Source: Liolophura sinensis
Lineage: Eukaryota; Mollusca; Polyplacophora; Chitonida; Chitonidae
Assembly (NCBI RefSeq): GCF_032854445.1
Contig: NC_088307.1
Location: forward strand, 11,420,017-11,484,016
Length of the DNA: 64,000 bases
Direction of reading: 5' to 3'
The first letter of the stretch is position 1. The number at the start of each line of letters is the position of its first letter. Of the stretch, positions 11,578 to 22,063 are shown one piece after another. Below the pieces are notes generated by a model, which saw only the letters and a list, made by a program, of their open reading frames with translations, searched no databases and was not told where the DNA came from. Made by a program: the position numbers and the translations under genes.

Positions 11578-12369
11578 TTAGGTGGTGGTTTTCAGATGGT
11601 GTACATGGGCGTAATGCGGTTCTCCCTCCTCCCTTGGGGTGGTGATCGTTGATATTGGTGTTCCTGCTGGCTCAGGTTCCGCTGAAGTACACATGATCGG
11701 AGAAAACACTGTGCTTGTAACACTGGTTGAGGTCGTCAAGGTTACAGGTGACCGTGAATCAGCACAACTTGTTACACCAACAAGCAAGCTGTTGGAAAGT
11801 GGTGATGAGACACATGAAGAGATACTTGTAGGGATGGGCCTTGATGGCATAAGTGCTCCGGTGGACTCCACTGGTGCTACAGATGAAATGGGAGTACTCA
11901 TTACAGTGGTGATGGAAGTGGTCTTGTGATCAAGAAAGGACCAAAAATCCTTGGTCAGCAATGTGTCCATCTCTGACACGGTAAGTGGGAGGGCTGCAAC
12001 CTCCCCAATCGAATTTGTTGTATCATCCTCAGACTCTGATTCTGTCAGGTATAGATCCACCTGGACATTAACAGGCTTAGGAACAGTCATCTTCTTGCTG
12101 AAAGGCTCATCGACCAGCGGTGTACCGGGACTAGTGGATGTAGCACATTTCGTTACTGTTGCCACAACGACCTTTGTCGCCCTCCTTTTTACCCAATGGG
12201 TGGCTTCACAGGTTTCAAGGTGTTTGAAAAGACAGGGCTTGTTCCTTGCTGGTTTATTGCAGTACGGACACTCTTCAGGCCTTTGGCTACAGGACACCTT
12301 GTGTCGATACAAGCTGGATTTTGACCTGTAGGATGCCCCACATGTGCAGTGATGAGATGGTTCAGACAT
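11578..12369 (-). CDS. Third ORF of the gypsy element: C2HC zinc-finger protein, 263 aa
   Basis: Lies between integrase and the 3' LTR, where an env gene sits in env-bearing elements. It is intact. Two zinc-finger-like units stand at residues ~8-55: C-x1-C-x12-H-x3-C, then CPYC-x12-H-x3-C. The rest is acidic (YLTESESEDDTTNS) and Ser/Thr/Pro-rich, with no signal peptide or membrane segment, so it is not an envelope protein. The ATG directly follows TTATTTTGTTACAG, a good 3' splice site, suggesting expression from a spliced subgenomic RNA (inference). The longer open frame upstream of this ATG only reads through a poly-A tract. Function unknown; nucleic-acid binding is plausible. Confidence 0.75.
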   Translation of the reverse strand: MSEPSHHCTCGASYRSKSSLYRHKVSCSQRPEECPYCNKPARNKPCLFKHLETCEATHWVKRRATKVVVATVTKCATSTSPGTPLVDEPFSKKMTVPKPVNVQVDLYLTESESEDDTTNSIGEVAALPLTVSEMDTLLTKDFWSFLDHKTTSITTVMSTPISSVAPVESTGALMPSRPIPTSISSCVSSPLSNSLLVGVTSCADSRSPVTLTTSTSVTSTVFSPIMCTSAEPEPAGTPISTITTPREEGEPHYAHVHHLKTTT

Positions 12370-12577
12370 CTGTAACAAAATAAATAATATTTTTTTTTTT
12401 TTTTTTTTTTTTTTATATATATATTTCACCATTTATGTTGTTTATTAGCTGTTCATTTATATATAAATTATGATCATAGTTTATTCTGTTGATGTTCTTG
12501 TTACTGTTGTTGGTTAATAAAGTTCAGAGCTGTGACATATCAGTGGTGTTCAGGCTTAGTCATTTGTGAGGTCACAC

Positions 12578-13813
12578 TTAATCTGTCTCAACAGTCCACG
12601 GTTTATAAGTGGTTCCCTCATACAGTTTCAGTCGATCATAGTGGACTAGTTTCTTCTTAGCTCTGGGATGTTTTTGGACCCGGTATACTGTATCATCAAG
12701 TTTACCAATAACCTGATATGGTCCAGTCCAACGACATGCCAACTTTGGAGATAGCTTTTTGTGATGTGCACTATCGTACAGCCAAACAGCATCGCCTATT
12801 TTAAATGTCTTCCCTTTATTGCCGACGTTATAATTCCGCTTCTGACGCTCAACACTTCTCCGTTGAACCTGTCGAGCCCTTTCATGTGCGATTTCCATCC
12901 GCTCACGCAGTTCAACAGCATAGTCTGTTCCCTCTGTTGCTGGCATCTGTGTTGGTCTGCCTGTGATCAAATCTACAGGTAAGTTTATTTCTCGTCCTAA
13001 CATCATCATAGTTGGAGATTGCTGTGTTACGTCATAAAGTGATGATCTGTAAGACATCAGTGCAAAAGGCAGTTGCTCGTCCCAGTTACGTTGGTCCTTG
13101 TCTATCATCATAGCCAGTCGATCTTCTAAGGTTCGATTAAAACGTTCAACCATTCCGTTGGATTGAGGATGGTATGGTGTAGTACTGGTCTTCTGTATTC
13201 CAAGTAGATGACATACCTCTTGAATTATACTGGATTGAAAATTTGTCCCTAAGTCGGTATGTATTTGTTCAGGTACACCAAATCTACAAATAAATTCCTT
13301 CACTAGTTTATCTGCAATAGTTTCAGCTTCCTGGTTTCTAATTGCATAGGCCTCTACCCATTTGGTGAAGTAATCCTGTATGACTAGTATATACTGATTT
13401 CCCTTCTTGGTCTTTGGTAATGGACCCAGTACATCCATTGCTACTCGCTCCATTGGAACTCCAACTATATACTGTCTCAAGTTTGCCTTTGATTTCCGTC
13501 CTGAAGATTTCCTCGAATTACATTTGTCGCATTGTTTGCACCACAGTCGAATATCTTTACTCCAGCCATACCAGTGATATCGTTGTCTTACTTTAGGGAT
13601 AGTTTTTCCACAGCCTAAATGACCTGCTGTTTTAGAAGCATGTAATTCATGGAAAACTTCTTTTCTCAGTTCCGCTGGAAGAACTATCTGGTAGTGCCAG
13701 TTTAGTCCATCTTCTGTTTCCCACCTGCGATGTAGAACTCCACTGATTAGTACTAGCCTGTCCCATTGTGCCCAATAATACTTGGTTGTTCTACTTTGAT
13801 CAGAGACTGTTGT
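12578..13813 (-). CDS. pol: Gypsy pol, integrase region (after in-frame stop)
   Basis: Open from just after the TGA at 13814-13816. Motifs in order: zinc-binding HHCC (HELHASKTAGH then CKQCDKC), the catalytic DDE residues in VAMDVLGP, HTDLGTNF and NGMVERFNRT, and a C-terminal GPY-type module (WTGPYQVIG). Integrase inserts the cDNA copy into host DNA. No methionine opens this stretch; it is the continuation of the same frame as the RNase H segment. Confidence 0.9.
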   Translation of the reverse strand, partial: TTVSDQSRTTKYYWAQWDRLVLISGVLHRRWETEDGLNWHYQIVLPAELRKEVFHELHASKTAGHLGCGKTIPKVRQRYHWYGWSKDIRLWCKQCDKCNSRKSSGRKSKANLRQYIVGVPMERVAMDVLGPLPKTKKGNQYILVIQDYFTKWVEAYAIRNQEAETIADKLVKEFICRFGVPEQIHTDLGTNFQSSIIQEVCHLLGIQKTSTTPYHPQSNGMVERFNRTLEDRLAMMIDKDQRNWDEQLPFALMSYRSSLYDVTQQSPTMMMLGREINLPVDLITGRPTQMPATEGTDYAVELRERMEIAHERARQVQRRSVERQKRNYNVGNKGKTFKIGDAVWLYDSAHHKKLSPKLACRWTGPYQVIGKLDDTVYRVQKHPRAKKKLVHYDRLKLYEGTTYKPWTVETD

Positions 13814-14930
13814 TCAATTAGGTTGTTCTTGATTTTCTTCTTTCGCTTTTATTATCCATTTCAGATTACTGTCGCTTCGCTGCAGAATAGCAAGATTTTC
13901 ATCCGACCACCTGTTCTCTGCTGATGTCCGATTCGTTGTCTGCAAAGATGTGGGTAATTCTACCTCGTTGGGTTCTCTGTTGGATTTCAGTTTACTTTGT
14001 TTTCGTGTTATTACTGCTGTTACATGGGTGCGCTTTGGACGGGCCTTATACCGCCTTTGTTTCTGCTGCTTGTACGTCCAATTCTTTGGAATCCATTTAA
14101 TCTTTGTTACCACAGTTCCATCTGCCCCGGAATGCTCTGTTTGAACTTCAACATCTACTGGAGTAGCTGCTGACCCTGAAACTTGTTCAACAACATTCAC
14201 AGATGCAACTGGGTATCCATGCTTATCACACCAGTTACATGGAATTCTGGATAAAGCATCAGCATTACCATGACGGTTACCAGGACGATGAACGATTTCA
14301 AAGTCATAGGTGCTGAGTAACCCCAACCATCTAGCCAACTGTCCTTCTGGTTCCTTGAAATTCATCATCCAACGTAATGCGCTGTGATCTGTTCTGACTG
14401 TAAAATGACGACCATACAAGTAGTGTTGGAAATATTTCACAAAAGTAACAACAGCTAATAATTCTCGACGGGTGACACAATAATTCCTCTCTGACTTGCT
14501 TAGCGCTCTGCTGGCATATGCAATAACTTTTTCTTGGTCATCTTGTATTTGGGATATCACTGCACCTATCCCAAAATTACTAGCATCTATATCAAGTATA
14601 AAGTCTCCGTGAGAACTGGGAAATGCGAGTATGGGTGCACTGCACAACTTTTGTTGTAAAACCCGAAATGAAGTTTCACAGCCTTCAGACCAAATAAGTT
14701 CTTTATTATTTTCTGTTAATTTGTGGAGTGGTTTTGAAATGGTCGCAAAATTTTGGATGAAACGTCTGTAGTAGGAGGCTAGACCCAAGAAACTCCTGAC
14801 TTCAGTAACTGTAGTTGGTGTGGGCCAATCCTTAATTGCTTGAACTTTCTGTGGTTCTGTGGAAACACCCTTAGCAGAAATGATATGACCCAAATAATTT
14901 ACTTCATCTTGAAACAGGTGACACTTCTTT
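13814..14930 (-). pseudogene. pol: Gypsy pol, end of RT and RNase H (frame-broken)
   Basis: Continues reverse transcriptase (GHIISAKGV, RSFLGLASYYRRFI) and RNase H: acidic residues in FILDIDASNFG, RRELLAVV, VRTDHSALRW and NADALSR. It is not in frame with the upstream pol ORF: the junction near 14.93 kb lacks a few codons plus an out-of-register number of bases. It ends at TGA 13814-13816, with homologous coding continuing in the same frame beyond the stop. Confidence 0.88.
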
Positions 14931-16653
14931 GTCCCGCCTCTTTGAGACGTTGGAACACCTTCCGTAGATTGGTGATAGCTTCATCAAAAGTTTTACCAAA
15001 TACAATGATGTCATCAATATAGATCAGACATATTTCCCATTGATACCCTGCCAGTACCAGTTCCATCAGACGTTCGAACGTGGATGGTCCATTGCATAAA
15101 CCAAACGGCATAACTTTAAACTGCCATAACCCACTTCTAGTTATAAATGCTGTTTTCAGCTTAGCCTCATCGTCTAACTCAACCTGCCAGTATCCACTTG
15201 CAAGATCAAGCGTAGAGAAACATGTGGCTCCGTGTAATGAATCTAATGAATCATCAATTCTGGGTAAAGGATAAGCATCCTTCACTGTTACTTGGTTAAG
15301 GCGTCGAAAGTCAATACAGAAACGCAAAGTCCCATCTTTCTTGGTGACAAGAACAATTGGTGATGCCCAAGGACTGGAGGATCTTTCAATTATTCCTCTT
15401 TCCAGCATGTCCTGTATCTGTTTATCTGCTTCATCTTGTTTCTGCATTGGCAGTCTACGAGCTGGTTGACGTAAAGGTAATGCATCTCCTGTATTAATAC
15501 TGTGTTTGATTCCCTTTGCTCTACCCAAATCTGCATCAGACTTAGCAAAGATGTCTGCATAGGCCAGTAGTAGTGACTTCACTTTCATCTTGTCTTCAAG
15601 CTTCATATGTTTTGTACTTTCCTCGAACAAGTTTGTCACATGTTCAGGAATGTCTTCAGTGCTATTATCGTTTACATGTATGGTGTGTACAGTATGTATT
15701 TCTTCATCACTCTGTTGCTTAAAGTTCTCTTGAGTTAATACCTGGTTAATGTTTATCACTGGACTCAGTTCGGCTATTGTTGTACCTTTGTATATAGTTT
15801 CCATTTCCACGCCCAAATTTATAATTGACACTGGAATTTTCTCTGTCTCAGTGTCCACTAATGTCCTCCCAACTAATAAATTTGTTTTCTTGGAAATTTT
15901 CTGTAGCGGTTCACATATTGCCCATTTTCCCACTAACTTCTGATCCTTGAATGGTTTTGTGGAAATGACAATCTGTTGACCAGGAGAAACAGTAACAGTT
16001 TTATCAATAACCAGCCAACAACAACTAGTTACATCTGACAACCTAGAGCATAAAGGCTGCTGTCCTTCACAGGTAATGCACCTCCTTCTCGGGTGAATTT
16101 CACAATCAAATTTAGTCAAGAAGTTCATCCCTATTATTCCCTCACACATGACATCAGCAATGATTACGTCTATGTGTGTGGGACTGGATAAAATCCTAAT
16201 ATCTAGTTGACACATCCCGAGCACCTTCAGTGGCTTATGATCTGCACCTTGTAATCTCAGGTCAGTGGGTACCAATTTCGGTCGTTCTATCTCCGGAATA
16301 CTACTATAGACTTGACTCGAAATTATTGTGACGCAAGAACCGGTGTCCACAAGAAATGAAACCATGTTACTCCCTATAGATCCAGTAACAAACATCCCAC
16401 TACCTAGATTCTCCATCCCTATCTCAAGTACCAGTTCTGAACTTGAAGACTTCGGATGATCCACAGATTTCATAGTGATGTTCAACCCTGATGAATTCTC
16501 TCTGCAAGTACTAAAATTTGTATTGTTTAACTTCTGTGAAGTTGATATCTGTTGTTGGGGCAGCCTGGAATTTACAACCGGTCCTCGCCCCTCTGGGTCG
16601 GTTGTCCCCCTTTTCCCGAGAAGTGTTGACGTTTCCCTTTGTTCAGAGGACAT
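14899..16653 (-). CDS. pol: Gypsy pol, protease and reverse transcriptase part
   Basis: The aspartic protease has FLVDTGSCVTII and a downstream GIIGMNFL. Reverse transcriptase motifs include WASPIVLVTKKDGTLRFC, PLPRIDDSLDSL, FSTLDLASGYWQ, MPFGLCNGPSTFERLM and CLIYIDDIIVFG (YxDD catalytic box). The reading frame ends prematurely in the thumb region at 14899. It overlaps gag by 82 nt in the -1 frame, so no own start codon is needed. Confidence 0.9.
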   Translation of the reverse strand: MSSEQRETSTLLGKRGTTDPEGRGPVVNSRLPQQQISTSQKLNNTNFSTCRENSSGLNITMKSVDHPKSSSSELVLEIGMENLGSGMFVTGSIGSNMVSFLVDTGSCVTIISSQVYSSIPEIERPKLVPTDLRLQGADHKPLKVLGMCQLDIRILSSPTHIDVIIADVMCEGIIGMNFLTKFDCEIHPRRRCITCEGQQPLCSRLSDVTSCCWLVIDKTVTVSPGQQIVISTKPFKDQKLVGKWAICEPLQKISKKTNLLVGRTLVDTETEKIPVSIINLGVEMETIYKGTTIAELSPVININQVLTQENFKQQSDEEIHTVHTIHVNDNSTEDIPEHVTNLFEESTKHMKLEDKMKVKSLLLAYADIFAKSDADLGRAKGIKHSINTGDALPLRQPARRLPMQKQDEADKQIQDMLERGIIERSSSPWASPIVLVTKKDGTLRFCIDFRRLNQVTVKDAYPLPRIDDSLDSLHGATCFSTLDLASGYWQVELDDEAKLKTAFITRSGLWQFKVMPFGLCNGPSTFERLMELVLAGYQWEICLIYIDDIIVFGKTFDEAITNLRKVFQRLKEAGQRSVTCFKMK

Positions 16654-17546
16654 TCACATCGGTAATGTCCATATCGGTGACACTGGAAGCATTCAACATC
16701 TCTCTTTGGCGATGACGGTTTTTCCCAAGACCGGTCATTATTGACAGACTTCTGTTTACATGACATCTCCTTGATTAATTTCTCCAAGGCTGAAATTCTC
16801 TTTCCCAAATCGGTATTATCTGCACTTGGTACCGCTGTAATTTCTCTCACATGTCGTCTACGTGGAATCTCGTCTCTGCGCTGAGCTTCTATCTTCCAGT
16901 ATCCTTCAATCTCCAGAGCCAAAGTAATCGCTTGCTGTAAGGTACTGGGCTTTCCTTGCTGTACTACCATCCTCATTTCGTAATCTTCAATGGCGTCAAT
17001 AAAGTGGATCTTGGCAAGCCTTTCCTGGTGACAAGACGACATCCCTGGGTAAGCTAATGTTGACATCTTCAAAATGGCTTGACCTAATTCTCGAAGGCCG
17101 TCTTTGTCTCTGCGACGTCTACCCCTCAGTTCAGCCAGATACAGTTCAGCTTGATCTCGTCGACCAAAACGGTTTCCCAGAACTTCTACAAGATAATCAA
17201 AGTTCATTTCTTCATCAACAGTAAGTGTGCAGGCCAGTTGTCGAGCAGACCCTTTTAAATGTGTGAAGAGATAATCTGCTTGTTCTCTCTTCGTCCAACA
17301 GTTGACTCGGGAAATGGTATTAAATATTTTCAGGTACTCTTCCCAAGACGTTTCCCCGTTGTAAATTTCTGGTCTTAGTTGACGACGACTTGTATTGCTA
17401 GGCACATAAGCATCGTCGCCAGGTGCATACTCATGTGGAGATGATCTCGGAGCCTCATCATGGTCTCTGGTGTCCTCTCTCTGTGGTAATCGAAACGAAA
17501 CTTCTTCATCGCTCCCGTCTGTTTCAACTGTCCTGTCTTCCTTCAT
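16572..17546 (-). CDS. gag: Gypsy gag, 324 aa
   Basis: Starts at ATG (MKEDRTVETDGSDEE) and contains a capsid-like central region (RPEIYNGETSWEEYLKIF). It ends with one CCHC zinc knuckle (CFQCHRYGHYRCEC; C-x2-C-x4-H-x4-C), which binds the element RNA. Intact. Confidence 0.9.
   Translation of the reverse strand: MKEDRTVETDGSDEEVSFRLPQREDTRDHDEAPRSSPHEYAPGDDAYVPSNTSRRQLRPEIYNGETSWEEYLKIFNTISRVNCWTKREQADYLFTHLKGSARQLACTLTVDEEMNFDYLVEVLGNRFGRRDQAELYLAELRGRRRRDKDGLRELGQAILKMSTLAYPGMSSCHQERLAKIHFIDAIEDYEMRMVVQQGKPSTLQQAITLALEIEGYWKIEAQRRDEIPRRRHVREITAVPSADNTDLGKRISALEKLIKEMSCKQKSVNNDRSWEKPSSPKRDVECFQCHRYGHYRCECPLNKGKRQHFSGKGGQPTQRGEDRL
16611..16617 (-). promoter_or_regulatory. Candidate -1 frameshift slippery site GGGAAAA
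   Basis: In the gag-pol overlap the minus strand reads G GGA AAA in gag register (codon GGA begins at 16616). This fits the X XXY YYZ rule and the pol frame is -1. A pseudoknot downstream was not verified. Confidence 0.6.
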
Positions 17547-17585
17547 TGTGAATAAGTTGCAGGTCCCTGATAACTGAACTTCAAA

Positions 17586-17606
17586 TGGATCCCACTGCTG
17601 CCACCA
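17586..17606 (-). other. Candidate primer-binding site of the gypsy element
   Basis: On the minus strand, TGGTGGCAGCAGTGGGAT follows the LTR end by a few bases. TGG-starting sequences here are typical tRNA primer sites; I could not assign the tRNA. Confidence 0.5.
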
Positions 17607-17609
17607 AGT

Positions 17610-19666
17610 TGTAGCGATTTGTTGTTATATATATATATATATCTTCTTAACGATACAGATATCCCAGGTCCAAATCACACCATTTACTACAGGGGAAAGC
17701 ACAATATTGGTAGCGTGAAGCACCCAGTGTCGAACTCTGGAACAATATCTGTATACTGGTGGAGACGTTCGCTACCATGGATTCTTTTGAATGTCAGCTC
17801 GGTCAGTCCGTGTCATTCAGTAGTATGTTTGGGAAAACCACTAGTTAGCTGTGAACTTCGAATAACCAAGAAAAGTCTGATTTTTAAGGTTCAACAAACA
17901 GCAGCAACAGTTTTATTAAAATAGAGTGACAGGAGTATGTTAATATATATATATATATGTAAAAGTGCCAGTACTGTGTACAAGCACAACATCTGTACTT
18001 CAGATGGTTCAGATAACTGTGTTAGGGATATCTCAGGGAGGTATTAAACCTAGTGCTGCTGTGATAGTGGTATGTCCTACTGGTGTTATATAGACAATAT
18101 GTCAGCCATGTGTGGGGACATTATCAGTAAATAATACTTTCAGGTCTTCTCTGGGAGTAACAGTTCCAGAGTTGGTCCAGTAATAACTTGGGAAAACGAG
18201 TTCCAAATTCTGGGACTCGGCGTCTCACTGTGCCGAAACTGGGAATCCCAGTCCCACTATTGCTCAGGGGCACTTATGCACAAATTCTCCCAGTATAAAT
18301 GTTTCAGCTCATACTTGGGAATTATAAAATTTTGGTCCAGAAAATCCCAGTTACAAACTATTGAGATATACTGTCACAATCATGGTTGGGAATATCAGTC
18401 TCACAGCCTGGGAAAGTCAGTCCCACAGCCTGGGAACACTTGTGTCACAATTTGGAACTAGCAGTCCCACTGTCTCTAGGTATGCTCTAAAGCTGAAATC
18501 CCACTTCAGTGCTGACAACTTATCTAGCTACCACTTTACACTGCTTATATACATGTAAAATACCTGCCTTAGAAAGCTAACTAGGTGGAAATTTAGATGT
18601 TAACAGGACGGTGGTCCGAGATCATCTGGGACTGAAAGTGGGAATTTGCCCAGTATTTATAGTCTACGCTCATAAATATTCATGAGTACCAAGGATGGTA
18701 CTCAGAGCACTGATTGGCTAATACCAAAGTAACAACATCTGTGTATAGAAATACTATACATGTACATGCGTATCTAATGTCATGGCACATTTTTTTTCTT
18801 TTTCTTAATAATGGAAAGATGAACAATAACTTGTAGGTAGAAAGGAGATGAGCCTGTGGAGTGAAACTATTTACTTTCGCAAATACAAGTTAATGCCCCT
18901 TTTGAAACTCTTCAATATGAGTTTAACACTAAAGGATGTCGTAAAGTAGGCAACCTCGTCTAGCGGCAGTTCACCGTGAACGACGATCGTGCGCGGCGAA
19001 GCAACAACAACAACCACAAAAAAAAATGATTTAGTGTCTTAAACTTGGTACAAAGGACGTTTTATGCCAAAATCATGCCACAGTCAGTGAGTACTAATGT
19101 TGTTTTAACTGGAAAGATGCCGTACGTGGTTTGTTACAGCAAGAATATGTCCAAAAGTAATGGAAACTCTACTCGAATTTGTCACTTCAAAATATTAACA
19201 ATGGCGGATGTTTCGCCAAACTTAAGGTCGCTAAATAAAACTGTTGTTTGCAACCTAGTCAAACAATATCTGATCACCAAGCTTGGAGAGAAACTCCTTC
19301 AACATGTCAGTGTATTATACGTGAAATATGGTGTTCTAATTAAGTCATCAAGTGTTAAAATTCTTACGTTGGAAGGGACAGGGGTCCACGGAAACTGTGT
19401 CCTTCAAAAGTTATATTAAGGCGCCAAAAACAACTTGCTCTCATGAGTCCACAAAATATCCTGTCTCTATATGTTACAAAAAATATATATATATTTCAAA
19501 ATATTCCACAAAAATTCTAATTTAATTTAAGGATATGTCTAACCCATAAAAATTTACATTCTACCGGTAAAACCTGTGTCTACGTTATGGACGAGGCAGA
19601 AAATTAACCCCTAACCTCCCATGCAATTACATGAAATAATATACTGTCTCTAGCAAAATCGCCACA
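17610..19666 (-). repeat. LTR (5' LTR in element sense)
   Basis: 2057 bp, near-identical to 9038-11092. Flanked on the outside by GTAC (19667-19670), matching 9034-9037. Confidence 0.95.
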
Positions 19667-20029
19667 GTACTAACGATTTCTTCCAATTATAGGTGTGATG
19701 TATCGTCCGTAACATCGTCAAAAGCACCTTATAGCTCTCCAAATACCACTGTCGTATCACTGTCTATCTCTGTTTATAACTATCACTGACTCTCTAAGCC
19801 TACAAATCTGCCGCCTTATGTTTTGCCATCGAAGCTTTGAGAAAGAACAAAGTAAAACATAAACAAGGTCATTATCCACAAGCATCGGACAATCGAAACT
19901 GATTGGCTAGAAATTTACAAGATGTTCTATACTTAGACAACTCGGCTGCAACTGAAATGAACACGTCACGTGACTCAGCCGCCCTAGGAAATGTACAGCT
20001 ATAAACATACAATGTATTGTTATATGACA

Positions 20030-20690
20030 ATTTATTAGACAACGAAATTCCCCTCCGCCGTTAAATTTGCTTGTCTCACTGTGAAAAATTGTGCGTGCCT
20101 GGTGGAAACACAAACTTCCCAGTCAAAGCAGGCGGATGAGCTCGTTGATGAAAAATGAAGTTTGCTTACTGCTTTCTAAAATGTCTTGGTAGTTTTCGTA
20201 TAAATTACTCCATATGCATCATGCTGTCTTCTTTATAAACACTGCGGGTCAGGGCCTGTATATATTCATCATGTTAAAAAAGATCGCCAGGTTCGGTATA
20301 TGAATAACTGCAATAAAAGAGCAACTCAGCTACATAATAACATGATTAACGACAACTATTCATGTAGCATGGTAGACGATGTCAATGCTGATTTGATTGA
20401 TACACATACAACTTCCATCTTCATCGAAAACTGTTAACTCTTCTGTCTTGCACGAATCTCTCCTAATTTCTTAATTTATACACTTTCTTAATTATTTCCT
20501 GGTTTGTGTTCAACGTCGTCTTAGAAAACGGCCTAGCGAATATTGACCCGCAACGTTGTTATGGTCAGGTCAGTTACACGACTGTTTCCACACCTAGATT
20601 CCCATTTTGACATAACCCTTCGCCTGCCTTTGGTGTCGCTCAGGTCCCACCAGTGACGTCTCCAACACTAAATCGCTCTTCATAATTCAT
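20030..20690. repeat. Duplicated block B, copy 1 (with truncated exon remnant)
   Basis: Closely matches 28630-29340, for example TAGTTTTCGTATAAATTACT and GATTAACGACAACT. Its end carries CGCTCAG followed by the first ~35 bp of the exon intact at 29304, then diverges after CGCTCTTC. Blocks A and B keep order and orientation in both copies, so this is one larger duplication split here by the retroelement. Confidence 0.85.
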
Positions 20691-21845
20691 AATGTCAAAC
20701 TCCATAAGCTTGTTTTAGAGACGAATGGTTCACGTTTTTCTTCTAGGCTATACAGCTTTCGCTTGCAGGCGTGTTCTCGGTTACAGCATTATTGTCAGCA
20801 CCTGTTTCTGCTTGATGATAAACGGTGATCAGTGATTCGTCGATTTGTTCACGCTCCTCAAAGCTGGATGGTGCCAGCAGGGTAGCATCCTATTACAGAA
20901 GCAGCTTTAATGTCAGGCAACATCCTGTGTACCACATCTGTACTATCCCAGTCGATGCGGTGATAGCTTCCGTTACAATATCATAGCGCATAAAAGCCTC
21001 AGTCACTGCAGCCATGAAAAGCCTAACAATTCTCCATAATGTTATAGCAGTTGACCTAAGCTGTTCCCAACAAGTGGTACTGGTTAAACGCAACATTGGC
21101 AGTATTTTAGCCATATCCTTTCCAGGATAGGTTGGCATTTTAGCAAGTAGTTGTCTTTCGACAAGTCTTTATATCAAACCATCAATCCAAAATCAGGAAA
21201 AAAAAAAGAAAATTAAAACAGTTATAATTTTAAAAAGAAGGAAAACGATTATAGAAGATCCTCTATGGGATCTTGCTGTCATGGATACGCGTTTACGTCA
21301 AAAGGTTTGTCAGGTAGATGTACAACGGATGTGGTTTTCTACAAGCACTCCAGTTTCCTCCACTCACAAACCTCATCGCCGTGATAATCAGTGGACAATT
21401 CTGCAGTATACAGCGTTAAACACAAATCAGATACAAAACAAAAAAAAAACAAATTCAACAACGTGGCATATCTACTAACAATCAGGAGATTTTGAAGGTG
21501 CATGTCGTCATTAAATCATAATACACTCAGAATGTGTGTTTGGTCAGACAAAAAGTGAAAACCAATGAGAAAGAGAGAACCAATCTCTGTTGTATGATCA
21601 ATTTTATATGAAACATACCATACAGGGTGTGTGATAGATACGGTAATTAACACATTATTTAGTATACAAATGACGTTCGACTAAATCCTAGCTTTATGCA
21701 GACAGAGTTTCTAGGGGTCAACACCAGAGGGAGCCACATAAGGGATATTAATATCAAGTCGGGAAACCAGTTGTACAAGGTCGTCAGAAACTGGCGTGAC
21801 AAATAACCAGTCTTACAACAATTAAATAAAGCTATACTTTATATT
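20691..21845. other. Intergenic, no gene supported
   Basis: An 81-codon open frame on the minus strand (20893-21138) has no recognised domain and lacks supporting splice context. Nothing else stands out. Confidence 0.4.
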
Positions 21846-21851
21846 TTTATT
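21846..21851 (-). terminator. Candidate poly(A) signal AATAAA
   Basis: Minus-strand AATAAA about 210 nt downstream of the secreted-protein gene's stop codon (22064). Confidence 0.4.
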
Positions 21852-22063
21852 ACTTTTGTAATACCTGAACTGACACTATAAAAGTTAATTAAACTAGACA
21901 ATTTAGAATTTTTTTTCAATTGAAATTTAGACAAAAGTGACAAACTTGTACAGCTGGCGGTTGATCAGCAGGAAGGGTTAACATGGGGAGGGTCTGGATG
22001 AAAACCCACATTGGGATGTTACTGTTTGAACTTCCCTGCTGAAGAACCGATGAATTATCAGAT

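Larger units (their letters stand above)
9038..19666 (-). mobile_element. Ty3/gypsy LTR retrotransposon (10.6 kb), element sense on minus strand
   Basis: Two ~2.05-kb direct LTRs (TGTAGCGATT...AATCGCCACA) bound gag (16572-17546), pol (12578-16653) and a third ORF (11578-12369). The 4-bp flank GTAC at 9034-9037 and 19667-19670 is the target duplication. Pol order is protease, reverse transcriptase, RNase H, integrase, the Ty3/gypsy order. The copy is defective: pol has a frame break near 14.93 kb and an in-frame TGA at 13814. The LTRs differ at only a small number of sites by eye, so insertion looks recent. Confidence 0.95.

Noticed and set aside
11578..12369. Envelope gene of the gypsy element
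   Set aside because: No signal peptide, fusion peptide or membrane anchor; zinc-finger residues instead.
20893..21138. 81-codon minus-strand ORF as a gene
   Set aside because: No recognised motif, no splice partners, and lies between repeats.
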